This document shows positions 1-8,521 of a stretch of DNA of 64,000 nt, in pieces (the first letter of the stretch is position 1; each line of letters opens with the position of its first letter). The DNA comes from Gammaproteobacteria bacterium (GTDB lineage: Bacteria; Pseudomonadota; Gammaproteobacteria; Steroidobacterales; Woeseiaceae), in NCBI GenBank assembly GCA_029884455.1, contig JAOUHU010000003.1, forward strand, positions 1-64,000, given 5' to 3'. Below the pieces are notes generated by a model. That model made no database searches, had not been told where the DNA came from, and saw nothing but the letters and a program-made list of their open reading frames with translations. Both the position numbers and the translations under genes were made by a program.

Positions 1-602
1 GGGTCCACGGTCGGATCATCCTGGTCAGTCGCCCAGCTTCGGATTACACCGCGGGGGCCGTAGCTCTCCAGGAATGTCTTGCCATTCTTCAAGACGAGGT
101 CACGAGGATAATCTTCGTTCTCCGGCTCCTCCTCGGCATTGAGGTGGTAAAGATTGCCGAAGAACTCGTCGAAACCGTGGTTCGTTGGCAGGTGCTGATT
201 GAGATCGCCCTGATGGTTCTTGCCAAATTGTCCAGTAGCGTAACCCTGACCTTTAAGAACAGTCGCCATGGTCACATCAACTTCCTGCCAACCCTCTTTC
301 GCGCCTGGCAGGCCAACCTTGGTCATGCCAGATCGAACCGGTACTGAGCCACTGATGAAAGCCGCACGACCCGCCGTGCAGCTCTGCTGGCCGTAATAAT
401 CCGTGAACCCGACGCCTTCTTGTGCGATTCGGTCGATGTTCGGCGTTTCGTAACCCATCATGCCGCGGTTGTTGTGGCTGATGTTCCAGTAGCCGATATC
501 GTCGCCCCATATCACGAGAATATTGGGGTTGCTCTGAGCATTACTTGCGAACGACGCGAAGCAGAGCAACAGCGCAGTTGTCGCGAATCGAAATTGAGCC
601 AT
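1..602 (-). CDS. Secreted arylsulfatase, 3' part outside window
   Basis: The ATG lies at 602 on the minus strand and the frame stays open to the window edge, giving about 200 N-terminal residues. A signal peptide of roughly 22 residues ends near ASNAQ. It is followed by NILVIWGDDIGYWN, whose paired Asp are the usual N-terminal calcium ligands of the alkaline-phosphatase-fold sulfatases. Around residue 76 the motif S-C-T-A-G-R fits C-x-A-x-R, in which Cys is matured to formylglycine. These features indicate an active periplasmic hydrolase of sulfate esters; the substrate cannot be told. It is not a close paralogue of the two other sulfatases in the window, which carry a different CTSSR site. 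Confidence 0.9.
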   Translation of the reverse strand, partial: MAQFRFATTALLLCFASFASNAQSNPNILVIWGDDIGYWNISHNNRGMMGYETPNIDRIAQEGVGFTDYYGQQSCTAGRAAFISGSVPVRSGMTKVGLPGAKEGWQEVDVTMATVLKGQGYATGQFGKNHQGDLNQHLPTNHGFDEFFGNLYHLNAEEEPENEDYPRDLVLKNGKTFLESYGPRGVIRSWATDQDDPTVD

Positions 603-764
603 AAGATTTCACCGTGTAATTGTGAGTTCGTATTCTGCCGGCTGCAGATACAGCGGCGCCTGAGTTCTGCCCGGCATGTCGGCCATTAGCAGGATCGGCC
701 AATCCATTGAGGCGGTACTCTGATGCAACACGCCGAACCAGTTTGCCGGATCCCGTTGCCTCAG

Positions 765-850
765 TCTACAGACAAAGGAGTTACGTCGCACTCAGGCCTG
801 GCTGAGCATAACAATGAGTGCACTCGGATTCTAAGCGATTTTGAGACTCG
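765..850 (-). repeat. Partial copy (D) of tRNA-Gly-associated dispersed repeat
   Basis: This stretch matches the conserved flank of the repeat copies near 2.2, 4.2 and 8.4 kb. It shares GGAGTTACGTC, then a CAC/CTCA stretch, GGCTGAGCA and a final AAGCGATT. The tRNA-like half is absent or deleted here. It fills the gap between the partial sulfatase and the decayed sulfatase, and no coding sequence is supported in 603-899. Strand is given in the sense of the tRNA-like part of the full copies. Confidence 0.65.
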
Positions 851-899
851 GAGAGAATACAGGGTGTGGCTCGAGGCTCTCTCATCGAACACCAATCTA

Positions 900-1965
900 T
901 CAGTCGAACCGGTTCTGAGGAAGCGCCCAGTCGATCCCGTCGACGTCGGGCAACTCGTGTCGATCATCGACGCCAATCTCTGCTGCGATAATCGCTTCGA
1001 GCCTGGCGTTCATCGCAAGGACAAGATCACTATTCACAGCTCGATCAGCAGCCAGGTTCGTATTTTCGCCAGGATCCATGTCCCGATCATAAAGTTCAAG
1101 GTCGTTATACCTGTACAGCTCAAGCGCGCCGCAGGTCCGTCCGCCGCGCACATCGGGGTGCGCGACATACATCGGCACGTGGAAGGTCTCTTGATGTAAA
1201 AGTTATTGAACCGGCGCCAACGTTCCTCTTCCGGGGGAATGTGTCCGAGCACGTAGTCCCAGGCCTTGCTGAACTCACCGTGCGCAGTCGGCCGGGCTGG
1301 CTCGTCGAATGGCTGCGTCAGGCTCCGGGGAATCGGCATGTCCCATTCGGCGTCGTACGCTCTGTTTCCCGGCGCCGGCGCAGCGTGACTCAGCAGCCGC
1401 CGGTGTCCTGCACCTTTTGCCCTGGCGTATCGGTATTGAAGTACATGATGTCGTGCGGGTTCACCAGGCCGACAGTCAGTGCCCATGGCTTACCGTCGTC
1501 AGTCAAGGGTCGGCCGACACGTCGCAACCACGAGATGGCGCTGCCAGCAATGATATGGTCGAACGAATAGCCGCCCAGCGTGTGTCCGACGACGTCGCCC
1601 GGAGAGAGGTAGTCCGAGAATCCGTAGGCTTCCATTTCCCTGGTAAAAAGGCGCTCGGGTGGAAATTGCTGATCGAACGTGCGCGTCAGGTGCCACTTCC
1701 CTTTGTACGACGTGTAAAGACCTGCTTTGCGAAGCATGTGACCAATGGTCGGGATCTCTGGCGACAAATCCTTGACCCAAGGGACATCGAGGTTTTCGAA
1801 CATTCCGTTCGCTGCGGTCTGCAGGCCGGTCATCATGATCGAACGCGACGATGTGCACATCGTCGCGCCGATGTGGTGTTTCTCGAAATAGGTCCCGGTG
1901 CGGGAGAGACGCTCGTGTCCCGGCAGGTCCAGGCGTCGCGGTCGCAAGACCTGCCGACGCATGAC
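900..1965 (-). pseudogene. Decayed sulfatase, paralogue of the intact gene at 11455-13236
   Basis: Three frames on the minus strand together reconstruct most of the intact sulfatase at 11455-13236 at high identity. They share LDLPGHERL, the CTSSR active-site motif, the long stretch through YGFSDY, and the C-terminal WALPQ-RFD followed by a stop at 900-902. Damage: the Tat-signal N-terminus is missing upstream of about 1962. There is a frameshift near 1400. An internal deletion near 1190 removes about 50 residues, including the ADHGE metal-binding motif. A second deletion near 1125 removes about 130 residues. No intact protein can be made. The orientation is the same as the intact copy, so this is an old duplication with decay of one copy. 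Confidence 0.9.
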
Positions 1966-2137
1966 AGAAATCGTCCGTGCGGATCATGCCAAGAGTGTGG
2001 CCGACCCCGGGGAACCGAAACCACGTCGTTGCCGAGGAGAAGTCGCCACGATTCAGGATCAGGAGCTTCTTCTCACCTTCCCGTCGCGAAAAAGTGAGTG
2101 CAAAACCGAGCATACTCAGAAAGCTCGTCGGAATCAG

Positions 2138-2340
2138 TGGGTTACTTTCGGGTGATCTAACTCATTGAAACCGGTGGTCACGGGACCACGGAAATCAGGC
2201 GGTTATACGAGTGCCCAACTCAGCGACTCCGCTTGGGAAGCTGAGGTTCTACCATTGAACTACACCCGCAAATCAGGGGGTTACGTTTCAGCTGAGCCTG
2301 ACAGAGCATAACGGTGAACGTACGGTGACTCAAAACGATT
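2138..2340 (-). repeat. Dispersed repeat copy A with tRNA-Gly(CCC) 5' half
   Basis: On the minus strand 2269-2231 reads as the first 39 bases of a bacterial tRNA-Gly. It has the GCGGGTG acceptor strand, D-arm GTTCAATGGTAGAAC and an anticodon arm with loop TTCCCAA (anticodon CCC). After the anticodon stem the sequence diverges and shows no T-arm or acceptor 3' strand. The upstream flank (2270-2337) is shared with copies B, C and D. The downstream side holds further degenerate units containing TTCAATGAG and CTGATT, one of which resembles copy E. The rest of the gap between the decayed sulfatase and the gene at 2469 shows no coding sequence. Confidence 0.75.
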
Positions 2341-2468
2341 CTTAAGCCCAAGAGGACTGCAAGCATGAGCGAATCCGTTTCTGTCGGCAATCGCTGATCG
2401 CAGACCTACAATACAAGCCATGCGCTACTTGGAATTTCCTAGTATTTTGACGCGAAGGAGATTCTGAA

Positions 2469-3257
2469 TTGAATGCCCAACACCCGACAGCGGAAACGAG
2501 TAACGCGGCCCCACACGAACACCTGCGACACCCTTTTCGGCTTCTGCGCGCCTCGGCCGTAGCATTCGGCGTGGTTGTTTTTCTTTTTCTCTTCCGGCCT
2601 TTCGGGCTGATCCTAGATTCTGCTACTGACACGCTCGTGCTGCTCGGTCTCGCGCCGCTGAATATCCTGGCCATGTTGGGCATTCACTACCTGCCTATTT
2701 GGCGGGAGTCGTGGCGGACCGTGGTTGCCCTGTGCTGTTTGCTGATCGGCAATTCCGGATATCTGGCCATCTGGTCGCAGAGCGCGCAGGCTCTCGAAAT
2801 CGGCTTGTCGGTAGCGCTGGTCGTCGGGATGACCGCCGCCATCGTCGCTTTGTGGAATCGAGGGAGAATCCCCGAGCAGGAGTTAGCTGATCGCCGCAGC
2901 GATGCTGCAGTGCACAGGGAACTGTTGACACTGACAGGAACGGGGGCCGACGAGGTCGTGCAACTGGCGCCCGCAGAGATACTCTTCATGAAGGCCAATG
3001 GCAACTATGTCGATTTGTATTACCGAACGGGCAAGGGAGTAGAGAAGGCCATGTTGCGAAGCTCGCTTGCCCGGCTCGCGGCACAAGTGACGGACAATCG
3101 GTTGATCCAGTGCCACCGCTCGCTCTTCGTCAACCTGTCGGCCGCGAGGCGCATTGTACGGTCCAGAGGGCGAACCCTGATCGAATTTGATCATGGCGAA
3201 CGGATTCCGGTCTCCAGGAAATTCAGGCAACAGGTGCGGGAGGAGATATCGGCCTGA
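2469..3257 (+). CDS. Membrane-anchored LytTR-family transcriptional regulator
   Basis: This 262-residue protein has three to four hydrophobic helices between about residues 25 and 130, then a C-terminal LytTR DNA-binding domain from about residue 160. The LytTR signature is visible: an EILFMKANGNYVDLYY strand, then a CHRSLFVNL turn and a final basic IPVSRKFR. LytTR domains bind short direct repeats; here the domain is tethered to the membrane, so the signal is probably sensed there. The start is TTG at 2469, chosen because a strong AAGGAG ends 8 bases before it and no ATG fits. It precedes an unrelated membrane protein on the same strand, which may be its target. Confidence 0.88.
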   Translation: MNAQHPTAETSNAAPHEHLRHPFRLLRASAVAFGVVVFLFLFRPFGLILDSATDTLVLLGLAPLNILAMLGIHYLPIWRESWRTVVALCCLLIGNSGYLAIWSQSAQALEIGLSVALVVGMTAAIVALWNRGRIPEQELADRRSDAAVHRELLTLTGTGADEVVQLAPAEILFMKANGNYVDLYYRTGKGVEKAMLRSSLARLAAQVTDNRLIQCHRSLFVNLSAARRIVRSRGRTLIEFDHGERIPVSRKFRQQVREEISA

Positions 3258-3356
3258 CTGCGTCGGTCGTCACGCAGAGTTGCATTTCGTCACAAACCCG
3301 TGGCCCGGCAGACGATCTTGGCCGAGACTCCGCCTGTCCTTCCAGCGGAGCAGATT

Positions 3357-4064
3357 ATGGACCGACACACAAAATGGATCGGAGTCGCCCTGGTGGTCGG
3401 CGGCTTGCTGATGTTTACGCGCATGGCGCCTGTACTCGCGGTGCTGCCGGAAGACATGGCGTTTCCGCCTGCGACCACGCAGGACATGGTGCGGCTGGCG
3501 GTAATCACCGGCGCTCGCTGGCAGCTGTCGCACATGATGGGACTGCTCGCTGTTCTGCTGTTCGGAATTGCCTATGGCTGGCACGTGATGTTGCTGATTC
3601 GGGCCGGTTGGCGATCGCTGGGTCCTGGGCTCGCCGTTACTGCGCTGCTCGCGTTCCCATTGTTCGGCATTGCACTTGTGATTGACGGATTTGCCGTGCC
3701 GGCAACGATCGCCGATCACCTGGCTGCCGGCGGCACCGGAGCAGCAACATTGGAACAGGTCGCGGCAACGCACCGTCTCGCACTGCGCTTTTTTGCACCC
3801 GGCGTCTTCCTGATGTTCGTGACGATGGGGATTCTTTCCGCGCCTATGCTGCATCGAGAAATTCATGCGCGCTGGCTCGGTGTTGCCGGACAACTCATTG
3901 CTGTTGTCGCGGTAACGGCCTACCTGACCGGACTGACCGGGCCGCACTGGAACGAACTGCAGGTCGCAGGCACGTTGATGCTGGTGGCGTTTGCCTGGCA
4001 CCTGATCATCGGAGCTCGCGCGCTCATCGTCAAACGCATCGCCGCTGTTCCGCAGTCAGGATGA
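3357..4064 (+). CDS. Polytopic membrane protein of unknown function
   Basis: From the ATG at 3357 the product has about 235 residues and five to six hydrophobic segments. These include one starting WIGVALVVGG near the N-terminus and one ending WHLIIGARALI at the C-terminus. A GTG 57 bases upstream would add a polar N-terminal tail, but the ATG has a GGAG-like site at the right distance. I recognise no catalytic motif; the arrangement is reminiscent of small DUF4386-type membrane proteins, but that is only a guess. It follows the LytTR regulator by 99 bases on the same strand. Confidence 0.7.
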   Translation: MDRHTKWIGVALVVGGLLMFTRMAPVLAVLPEDMAFPPATTQDMVRLAVITGARWQLSHMMGLLAVLLFGIAYGWHVMLLIRAGWRSLGPGLAVTALLAFPLFGIALVIDGFAVPATIADHLAAGGTGAATLEQVAATHRLALRFFAPGVFLMFVTMGILSAPMLHREIHARWLGVAGQLIAVVAVTAYLTGLTGPHWNELQVAGTLMLVAFAWHLIIGARALIVKRIAAVPQSG

Positions 4065-4117
4065 AGCAGCTGCATCAGGAATACCGGAAGATTAGCCTTC
4101 CAACTAGCTGGCAAGCT

Positions 4118-4275
4118 TTCAGTGGACCACCAAAATCAGGTGGTTACATTCCTGTCCAACTCAGCGACTTAGCTCGCGAGGCTGCAGTGCTACCACTGAA
4201 CTGCACCTGCAAGGCAGGGAGTTGCGTCTCACTGGGGTCTCGCTGAGCTCAAGAGTCAGCGTACGCTGAAAGCTG
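4118..4275 (-). repeat. Dispersed repeat copy B, diverged tRNA-Gly-like core
   Basis: The minus strand around 4211-4173 reads GCAGGTGCAGTTCAGTGGTA and continues like a tRNA D-arm and anticodon arm, but with anticodon-loop changes relative to copy A. Both flanks match copy A: the GAGTTGCGTCTCACT and CGCTGAGC side upstream, and the GTCGCTGAGTTGG plus CCTGATTTTGG side downstream. This shows that the repeat unit extends beyond the tRNA-like part. It fills the gap between the membrane protein and the secreted protein ending at 4296. Confidence 0.65.
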
Positions 4276-4295
4276 CGCGGCATCCTGCGCCAGGA

Positions 4296-5138
4296 TCAAT
4301 TGGTCCGCAGGGGCCCCGCGAATACGGTCGATCCTTCGGGCCTTTCCGATCGCTCGGTTTCGAACGGTGTCGAGACGTCAATATTCAGGATGACGTGGTT
4401 GCCGACAATGCGTTCGTCCGGCCCTGGCATCGTTCGAAACGCCGCCGGAAAGAGCAGGTGATCCACTTCTTCGTAGCGCGTAATCAGGCGCCACAGGGGA
4501 CCGAAGACGTCTTTCCCCTCAGGCATGTTCATCAGGTTGACAAGTGGCTCGTAACCGCTGCCGTACTGGTAGCCGAACAGGCGATACGAATCCGGATCGA
4601 TGTACAGCACGTAGAAGTCCTTGCCCGATTTGCCAACTGTCGGTGCGTCCTCGAATGTCATGCGAATTTCGTAGAAATCGGTTTCGGTACCGGGCCAGCG
4701 AAATCGCTGCGGTGCCGACAGGATGACGCCGTCGTCCTGTGTCAGCCAAGGCAGATTGACGAAATAGTAGAAAAAGTGAACCATGAACGCGCTCGGGTTG
4801 CCCTTGTTCCAGTTCGTCGACCAGACCTCCTTGCCGTCGTAGCCGATGCGGGCGTCGTCCATTGGCCAGTCCTGCCAGACCCTGCGCGTTTTCTGATCGA
4901 TTACCTCATGGGCAACCCACCAGGCGAAGTTCTCCTTGCGGTGGTAGTTGTCGTGCATGATGTTGTCGAAGCGAATAGACGGAGCGGCGCGCCATCGCTC
5001 AATTCCGCCGTGTGCCGCGACCATCGCCTCGATAATGCGCTGGGATTCGGTATCCTCATAATGTGGCCCGGCGGCGCAAACCGCCAGTGGTACGAACGCA
5101 AATACGAGGGCCAACACGACTGATTTCGTCGTTTTCAT
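4296..5138 (-). CDS. Secreted protein of a tandem paralogous pair (second gene)
   Basis: This protein of about 280 residues begins at an ATG followed by a clear signal peptide (MKTTKSVVLALVFAFVPLA), so it is periplasmic. A start 17 codons upstream is less likely, because the ATG forms a 4-base ATGA overlap with the preceding gene's stop and has a GGGAGA site. It shares with its neighbour an N-terminal AAHGG helix motif, a WPMDDARIGYDG/ELWS-like strand and a C-terminal 'F-FPA-FRTM' then 'NIDVSTPFE' segment. The layout recalls DUF6503-like or LolA-like beta-sheet proteins, but I cannot assign a function. The tight coupling suggests the two paralogues are co-expressed and may act together. Confidence 0.8.
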   Translation of the reverse strand: MKTTKSVVLALVFAFVPLAVCAAGPHYEDTESQRIIEAMVAAHGGIERWRAAPSIRFDNIMHDNYHRKENFAWWVAHEVIDQKTRRVWQDWPMDDARIGYDGKEVWSTNWNKGNPSAFMVHFFYYFVNLPWLTQDDGVILSAPQRFRWPGTETDFYEIRMTFEDAPTVGKSGKDFYVLYIDPDSYRLFGYQYGSGYEPLVNLMNMPEGKDVFGPLWRLITRYEEVDHLLFPAAFRTMPGPDERIVGNHVILNIDVSTPFETERSERPEGSTVFAGPLRTN

Positions 5139-6007
5139 CGCCCGTCTCCCGCGTTTTTCACGCCCTGCGTGCCGGCCTGTTGCCACCACTGCATGGACAC
5201 GGAATCGGGCACCGCACCGGCGGGCGCCTGCAGTTTTTCGCGATCGAAAGGCTTGCTCGTGTCGATATTCCAGGCGAAGTGGTAGGCGTTGCTGCGCTGG
5301 TCGCTGTCGCTGGCTTTGCCTGTGCCATATGACTTGTAAAACGTAGGAATGACGAGGCCGTCGATGTTTCGATACTCATCGAACACGTGGAAGTTTGGCC
5401 CCAATGGTTGCTCTGGATTCGCCACCATTCCCGGATGACTGATATCGAACCGGAGGCCCTTCATCAGGTGGCTGTCGGTGTCGATATAGATGTCGTAGAA
5501 CGTGCCCGGAATACTCGGGTTGCGCCGGTCGAATGTGACGCGCAATACGTCATAAACCGCATCGTCGCCAGGGAGCTGACCCTTGCTTGCCGGCCCGATA
5601 TTCGCGGCGTCGGCCTGCACCTGCCAGGGCAAGGTGATGAAACTCGTCGTCAGTCGAATGAAGAAGCCGGCCGGCAACGGCATCGGCCACTTGTGCGACC
5701 AGAGCTCGTCACCGTACAGCGCAATCGTCGAGTTCCAGAACGGCCACTCGATATAGCCATCGCCGGTTGCGAGATCGACCGCTTCACGGGAATAGAACGG
5801 CATTGGCCCACCACTTGTCTTGGTAAAGAATTCGAATTGCAGGCTTCTGGCGGCGAGCATTGGCTGCATGCCGCCATGCGCCGCAAGTAATTTGTTGGCC
5901 AGGGATTCGCTTTCAGAATCGGCATAGTCGGGCTCGCCGTCGAACCACGGCTCGGCGGTTGCCGCCTGAATTCCGAGCAATGTGAGGATCAATATTGAAC
6001 GCAGCAT
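5135..6007 (-). CDS. Secreted protein of a tandem paralogous pair (first gene)
   Basis: A 290-residue protein with a short signal peptide (MLRSILILTLLGIQAATA). It is paralogous to the gene just downstream: shared LLAAHGG near residue 45, a periodic beta-strand pattern with W-S-K/N-W, 'DIYIDTDS' and a final 'NIDTSKPFDRE'. It is probably an unrecognised periplasmic binding or lipid-interacting fold (DUF6503-like at best). It is divergent from the large membrane regulator at 6101, with only 93 bases between the starts, so a shared control region is likely. The 4-base overlap with the downstream paralogue implies translational coupling. Confidence 0.8.
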   Translation of the reverse strand: MLRSILILTLLGIQAATAEPWFDGEPDYADSESESLANKLLAAHGGMQPMLAARSLQFEFFTKTSGGPMPFYSREAVDLATGDGYIEWPFWNSTIALYGDELWSHKWPMPLPAGFFIRLTTSFITLPWQVQADAANIGPASKGQLPGDDAVYDVLRVTFDRRNPSIPGTFYDIYIDTDSHLMKGLRFDISHPGMVANPEQPLGPNFHVFDEYRNIDGLVIPTFYKSYGTGKASDSDQRSNAYHFAWNIDTSKPFDREKLQAPAGAVPDSVSMQWWQQAGTQGVKNAGDGR

Positions 6008-6100
6008 GTCTGATTCCTTGAAGAGACTGATTACTGGCGTGGACAGTGGCTGTATCGGGGCGAGAATACCTTTGAAAAAGTTGCGGAAAAGTTTCCAACA

Positions 6101-8248
6101 ATGAGCGAATCGTCAACCAGGCCGGATGGCCGCGCTGCGCGCCGTCATGCCAAAGCAACGCAGATAGGCGAGCGGGTATTGTTGCCGGATATAGGCGTGC
6201 TGCGTGGGCCCGACGGTGAAGCCCGGCTAAACGACAAGACCCTGCACGTCCTGCTGGTGCTGCTTGAGGCCGGTGACAGCGGCGTGTCCCGCGATGCCAT
6301 CCTCGACCGGGTGTGGGGGTCGAGTTATCCGAGTGATGGCGTGGTCTCGCGCGCGATAGCGGACTTGCGGGCTGCATTTGGCGAAAAGGCTGGGGAGCAG
6401 AAATTCATACGCACCTTGCCCAAGTTCGGCTATCAGTTTGTGGCTGATCACAGGGCGATGATGCCAGGGGAAACAATCACCGGCGCGGCCCGGCGCAAGC
6501 CGGCGCCCTGGCGTCGAACTGCCTATTCCCTGCTGGTCGCCGCCATCGTCGGTGTTCTGTGGCTCATGCGCGATGGCGCCGAAACGACAGAGTTTGTTCT
6601 GCCACCGCCTGTGCTGACAGGCGCCAGGCCGCTTACGTCCGCGCCGGGGCTCGAACACCAGCCAAGACATGTTCCGGGAGGCGATTGGGTCGTATACGCT
6701 GCGATGCGCCAGGACCGCAATGACTGGGACCTGTTCCGAGTGTCGACAGCCGACGGCACCTCGCAGCCCGTGGCGGTGACACCGGGTGTGCACGAGCACG
6801 GGCCCGCCATATCACCAAGCGGCGAGGAACTGGCCTATGTGCGGCTGGATGGCGACGACTGCAGTATCGTCGTGCAGTCGGTGGTGCTCGGTGTTCCGGA
6901 GACCCTGGCATCCTGCTCGTCGAGATTTCCGACGCTGGTCGACTGGTCCCCGGCAGGCGACCAGCTCGCCTACACGGTCTCGCAGCCAGATGATGCGGAT
7001 CAGCTGCGTCGCATACACATGGTTGATCGACATTCTGGCGACGGCCGGCAAGTGACCCAGGGCGTCTCGTCCACAGGAACGGATTTCTATCCCCGATTCT
7101 CGCCCTCAGGACGCCAGCTCGCGTTTCTCCGTGGCGAGCCGCAGCCTGACCACAGGACGACGATCTGGCTGGTCGATATCGAGTCGGGTGAGGAATCTCA
7201 ATTAACCACGACGCCGACACAGACAGGCGGCATGACCTGGCTTGACGAACATCGCCTTCTGTACAGCGTGTCGGATGGCGGGGCGATGCACGGCCGCTGG
7301 CTGGATATACGCAACGGCGCGTCGTCGCCAATAGAGTTTGCTCAGTTCATGCATCCCGAATTCCTTCCCGAGAGCAACAGCTTGCTCGTCGTACAACCGC
7401 GCTCGGACAGCGACCTGGCATTGCTCGAAGCGGATGGCGATGTCCGCATGATCGCCGTTTCCACCGGGGCTGACCATCACGGCACCTTGTCGCCGGATGA
7501 GAGCTGGGTCGCGTTCATCTCAGCGCGCAGCGGATTCGACGAACTGTGGATAGCAGAAGCGCACGGCGACCTGGTGCGGCGACTGACCCGCTTTGACGGC
7601 GCTGCGGTACGGTACCCGGACTGGCATCCGGATGGTCAGAAGATCCTGTTCACAGTGCAGGCTGACGATGGCGAGCAGCTCTACGAAGTCGATCTCGTGA
7701 GCGGTACGCCACGCCGCATCAAAACGGGTTTCGCGGACGTGACGACGCCGCGCTGGCTGGCCGACGGCAGTGGCTGGATCGCTGGTTGCCACGACGGGAG
7801 AGCGTGGGGCATTTGCACGGGTAGCGATACAACGAGCGAACAATTGATCAGCGACTATTACCGACCGAGGCCGACCGCGGACGGACGGATCTACGTTATC
7901 GACAAAAATGGCGCATTGTTCGAGCTGAACTTGCACAGCCGCAGTGTTGCAAAAGTCTGGGATGGCCTGCCCGGCAACGGCCGCTACGGATGGGCCGTCG
8001 CAGCCAATGTTGTTTACCTGCTAGACAGCGGTGAGCAAGGCGGCGCGAGCCGCATGGTGCGATACGACCTGGGAAGCGGTAGGTCCGAAGTACTGTTTGA
8101 GGGGGCGATGCCACTTGCCGACATGAATCTCAGCATCGGCGGGCAATCGGGCGACATTTTGTTTACCCAGTTGCGGGTATCGAGCGACGACATCGTGATG
8201 TACGAGAACGTTGTGGCGGTACCTCGCGGGGCTTGGCAGCCTCAATGA
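6101..8248 (+). CDS. CadC-like winged-helix membrane regulator with TolB-type propeller
   Basis: This 715-residue protein has three parts. Residues about 25-120 form an OmpR/PhoB-type winged helix, ending in the typical 'IRTLPKFGYQF'. One transmembrane helix follows near residue 145 (SLLVAAIVGVLWLM). The rest is a long periplasmic region with repeated 'SPSG-ELAYVR', 'SPDESWVAFIS' and 'WHPDGQKILF' blades typical of TolB/WD40-like (PD40) propellers. This is the one-component design of CadC/ToxR: a cytoplasmic DNA-binding head and a periplasmic sensor. It is divergent from the pair of secreted paralogues, which are the obvious candidate targets and possibly candidate ligands. Confidence 0.9.
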   Translation: MSESSTRPDGRAARRHAKATQIGERVLLPDIGVLRGPDGEARLNDKTLHVLLVLLEAGDSGVSRDAILDRVWGSSYPSDGVVSRAIADLRAAFGEKAGEQKFIRTLPKFGYQFVADHRAMMPGETITGAARRKPAPWRRTAYSLLVAAIVGVLWLMRDGAETTEFVLPPPVLTGARPLTSAPGLEHQPRHVPGGDWVVYAAMRQDRNDWDLFRVSTADGTSQPVAVTPGVHEHGPAISPSGEELAYVRLDGDDCSIVVQSVVLGVPETLASCSSRFPTLVDWSPAGDQLAYTVSQPDDADQLRRIHMVDRHSGDGRQVTQGVSSTGTDFYPRFSPSGRQLAFLRGEPQPDHRTTIWLVDIESGEESQLTTTPTQTGGMTWLDEHRLLYSVSDGGAMHGRWLDIRNGASSPIEFAQFMHPEFLPESNSLLVVQPRSDSDLALLEADGDVRMIAVSTGADHHGTLSPDESWVAFISARSGFDELWIAEAHGDLVRRLTRFDGAAVRYPDWHPDGQKILFTVQADDGEQLYEVDLVSGTPRRIKTGFADVTTPRWLADGSGWIAGCHDGRAWGICTGSDTTSEQLISDYYRPRPTADGRIYVIDKNGALFELNLHSRSVAKVWDGLPGNGRYGWAVAANVVYLLDSGEQGGASRMVRYDLGSGRSEVLFEGAMPLADMNLSIGGQSGDILFTQLRVSSDDIVMYENVVAVPRGAWQPQ

Positions 8249-8299
8249 CATCGGAGAGAAGCGACCCGGCCGCATTCTAAAAGTCCAGGTTTAGCGCGA

Positions 8300-8440
8300 A
8301 AACTGGGGCAAATCGCTCAGGGACCCCGATTGGGAAGCAGAAGTTCTGACATTGAACTACACCCGCAAATCATGGAGTTACGTCTCACTTGAGCTCGGCT
8401 GAGCAAAATGGTGAGAGTCCGGGGACTCTGAGCGAATCGC
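8300..8440 (-). repeat. Dispersed repeat copy C with tRNA-Gly(CCC) 5' half
   Basis: On the minus strand the sequence contains GCGGGTGTAGTTCAATG, then a mutated D-arm (GTCAG instead of GGTAG), and then CTTCCCA as in the tRNA-Gly(CCC) anticodon loop. The flank towards 8440 (GGAGTTACGTCTCACTTGAG, GGCTGAGCA, then GACTCTGAGCGA) is shared with copies A, B and D. It lies between the TolB-type regulator and the LysR gene, where no coding sequence is visible. Confidence 0.7.
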
Positions 8441-8521
8441 CGCGTCCGAGAGAAGAATTTTCCGGATCGCCGTGACACGAACTCAACTTGTTCTATTTGT
8501 CTTTGGTTCGCAATGCTTGCC

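Noticed and set aside
2231-2269. Functional tRNA-Gly gene on the minus strand
   Set aside because: Only the 5' half is present; no T-arm, variable loop or 3' acceptor strand can be built, and the anticodon stem has a mismatch. Kept as a repeat instead.
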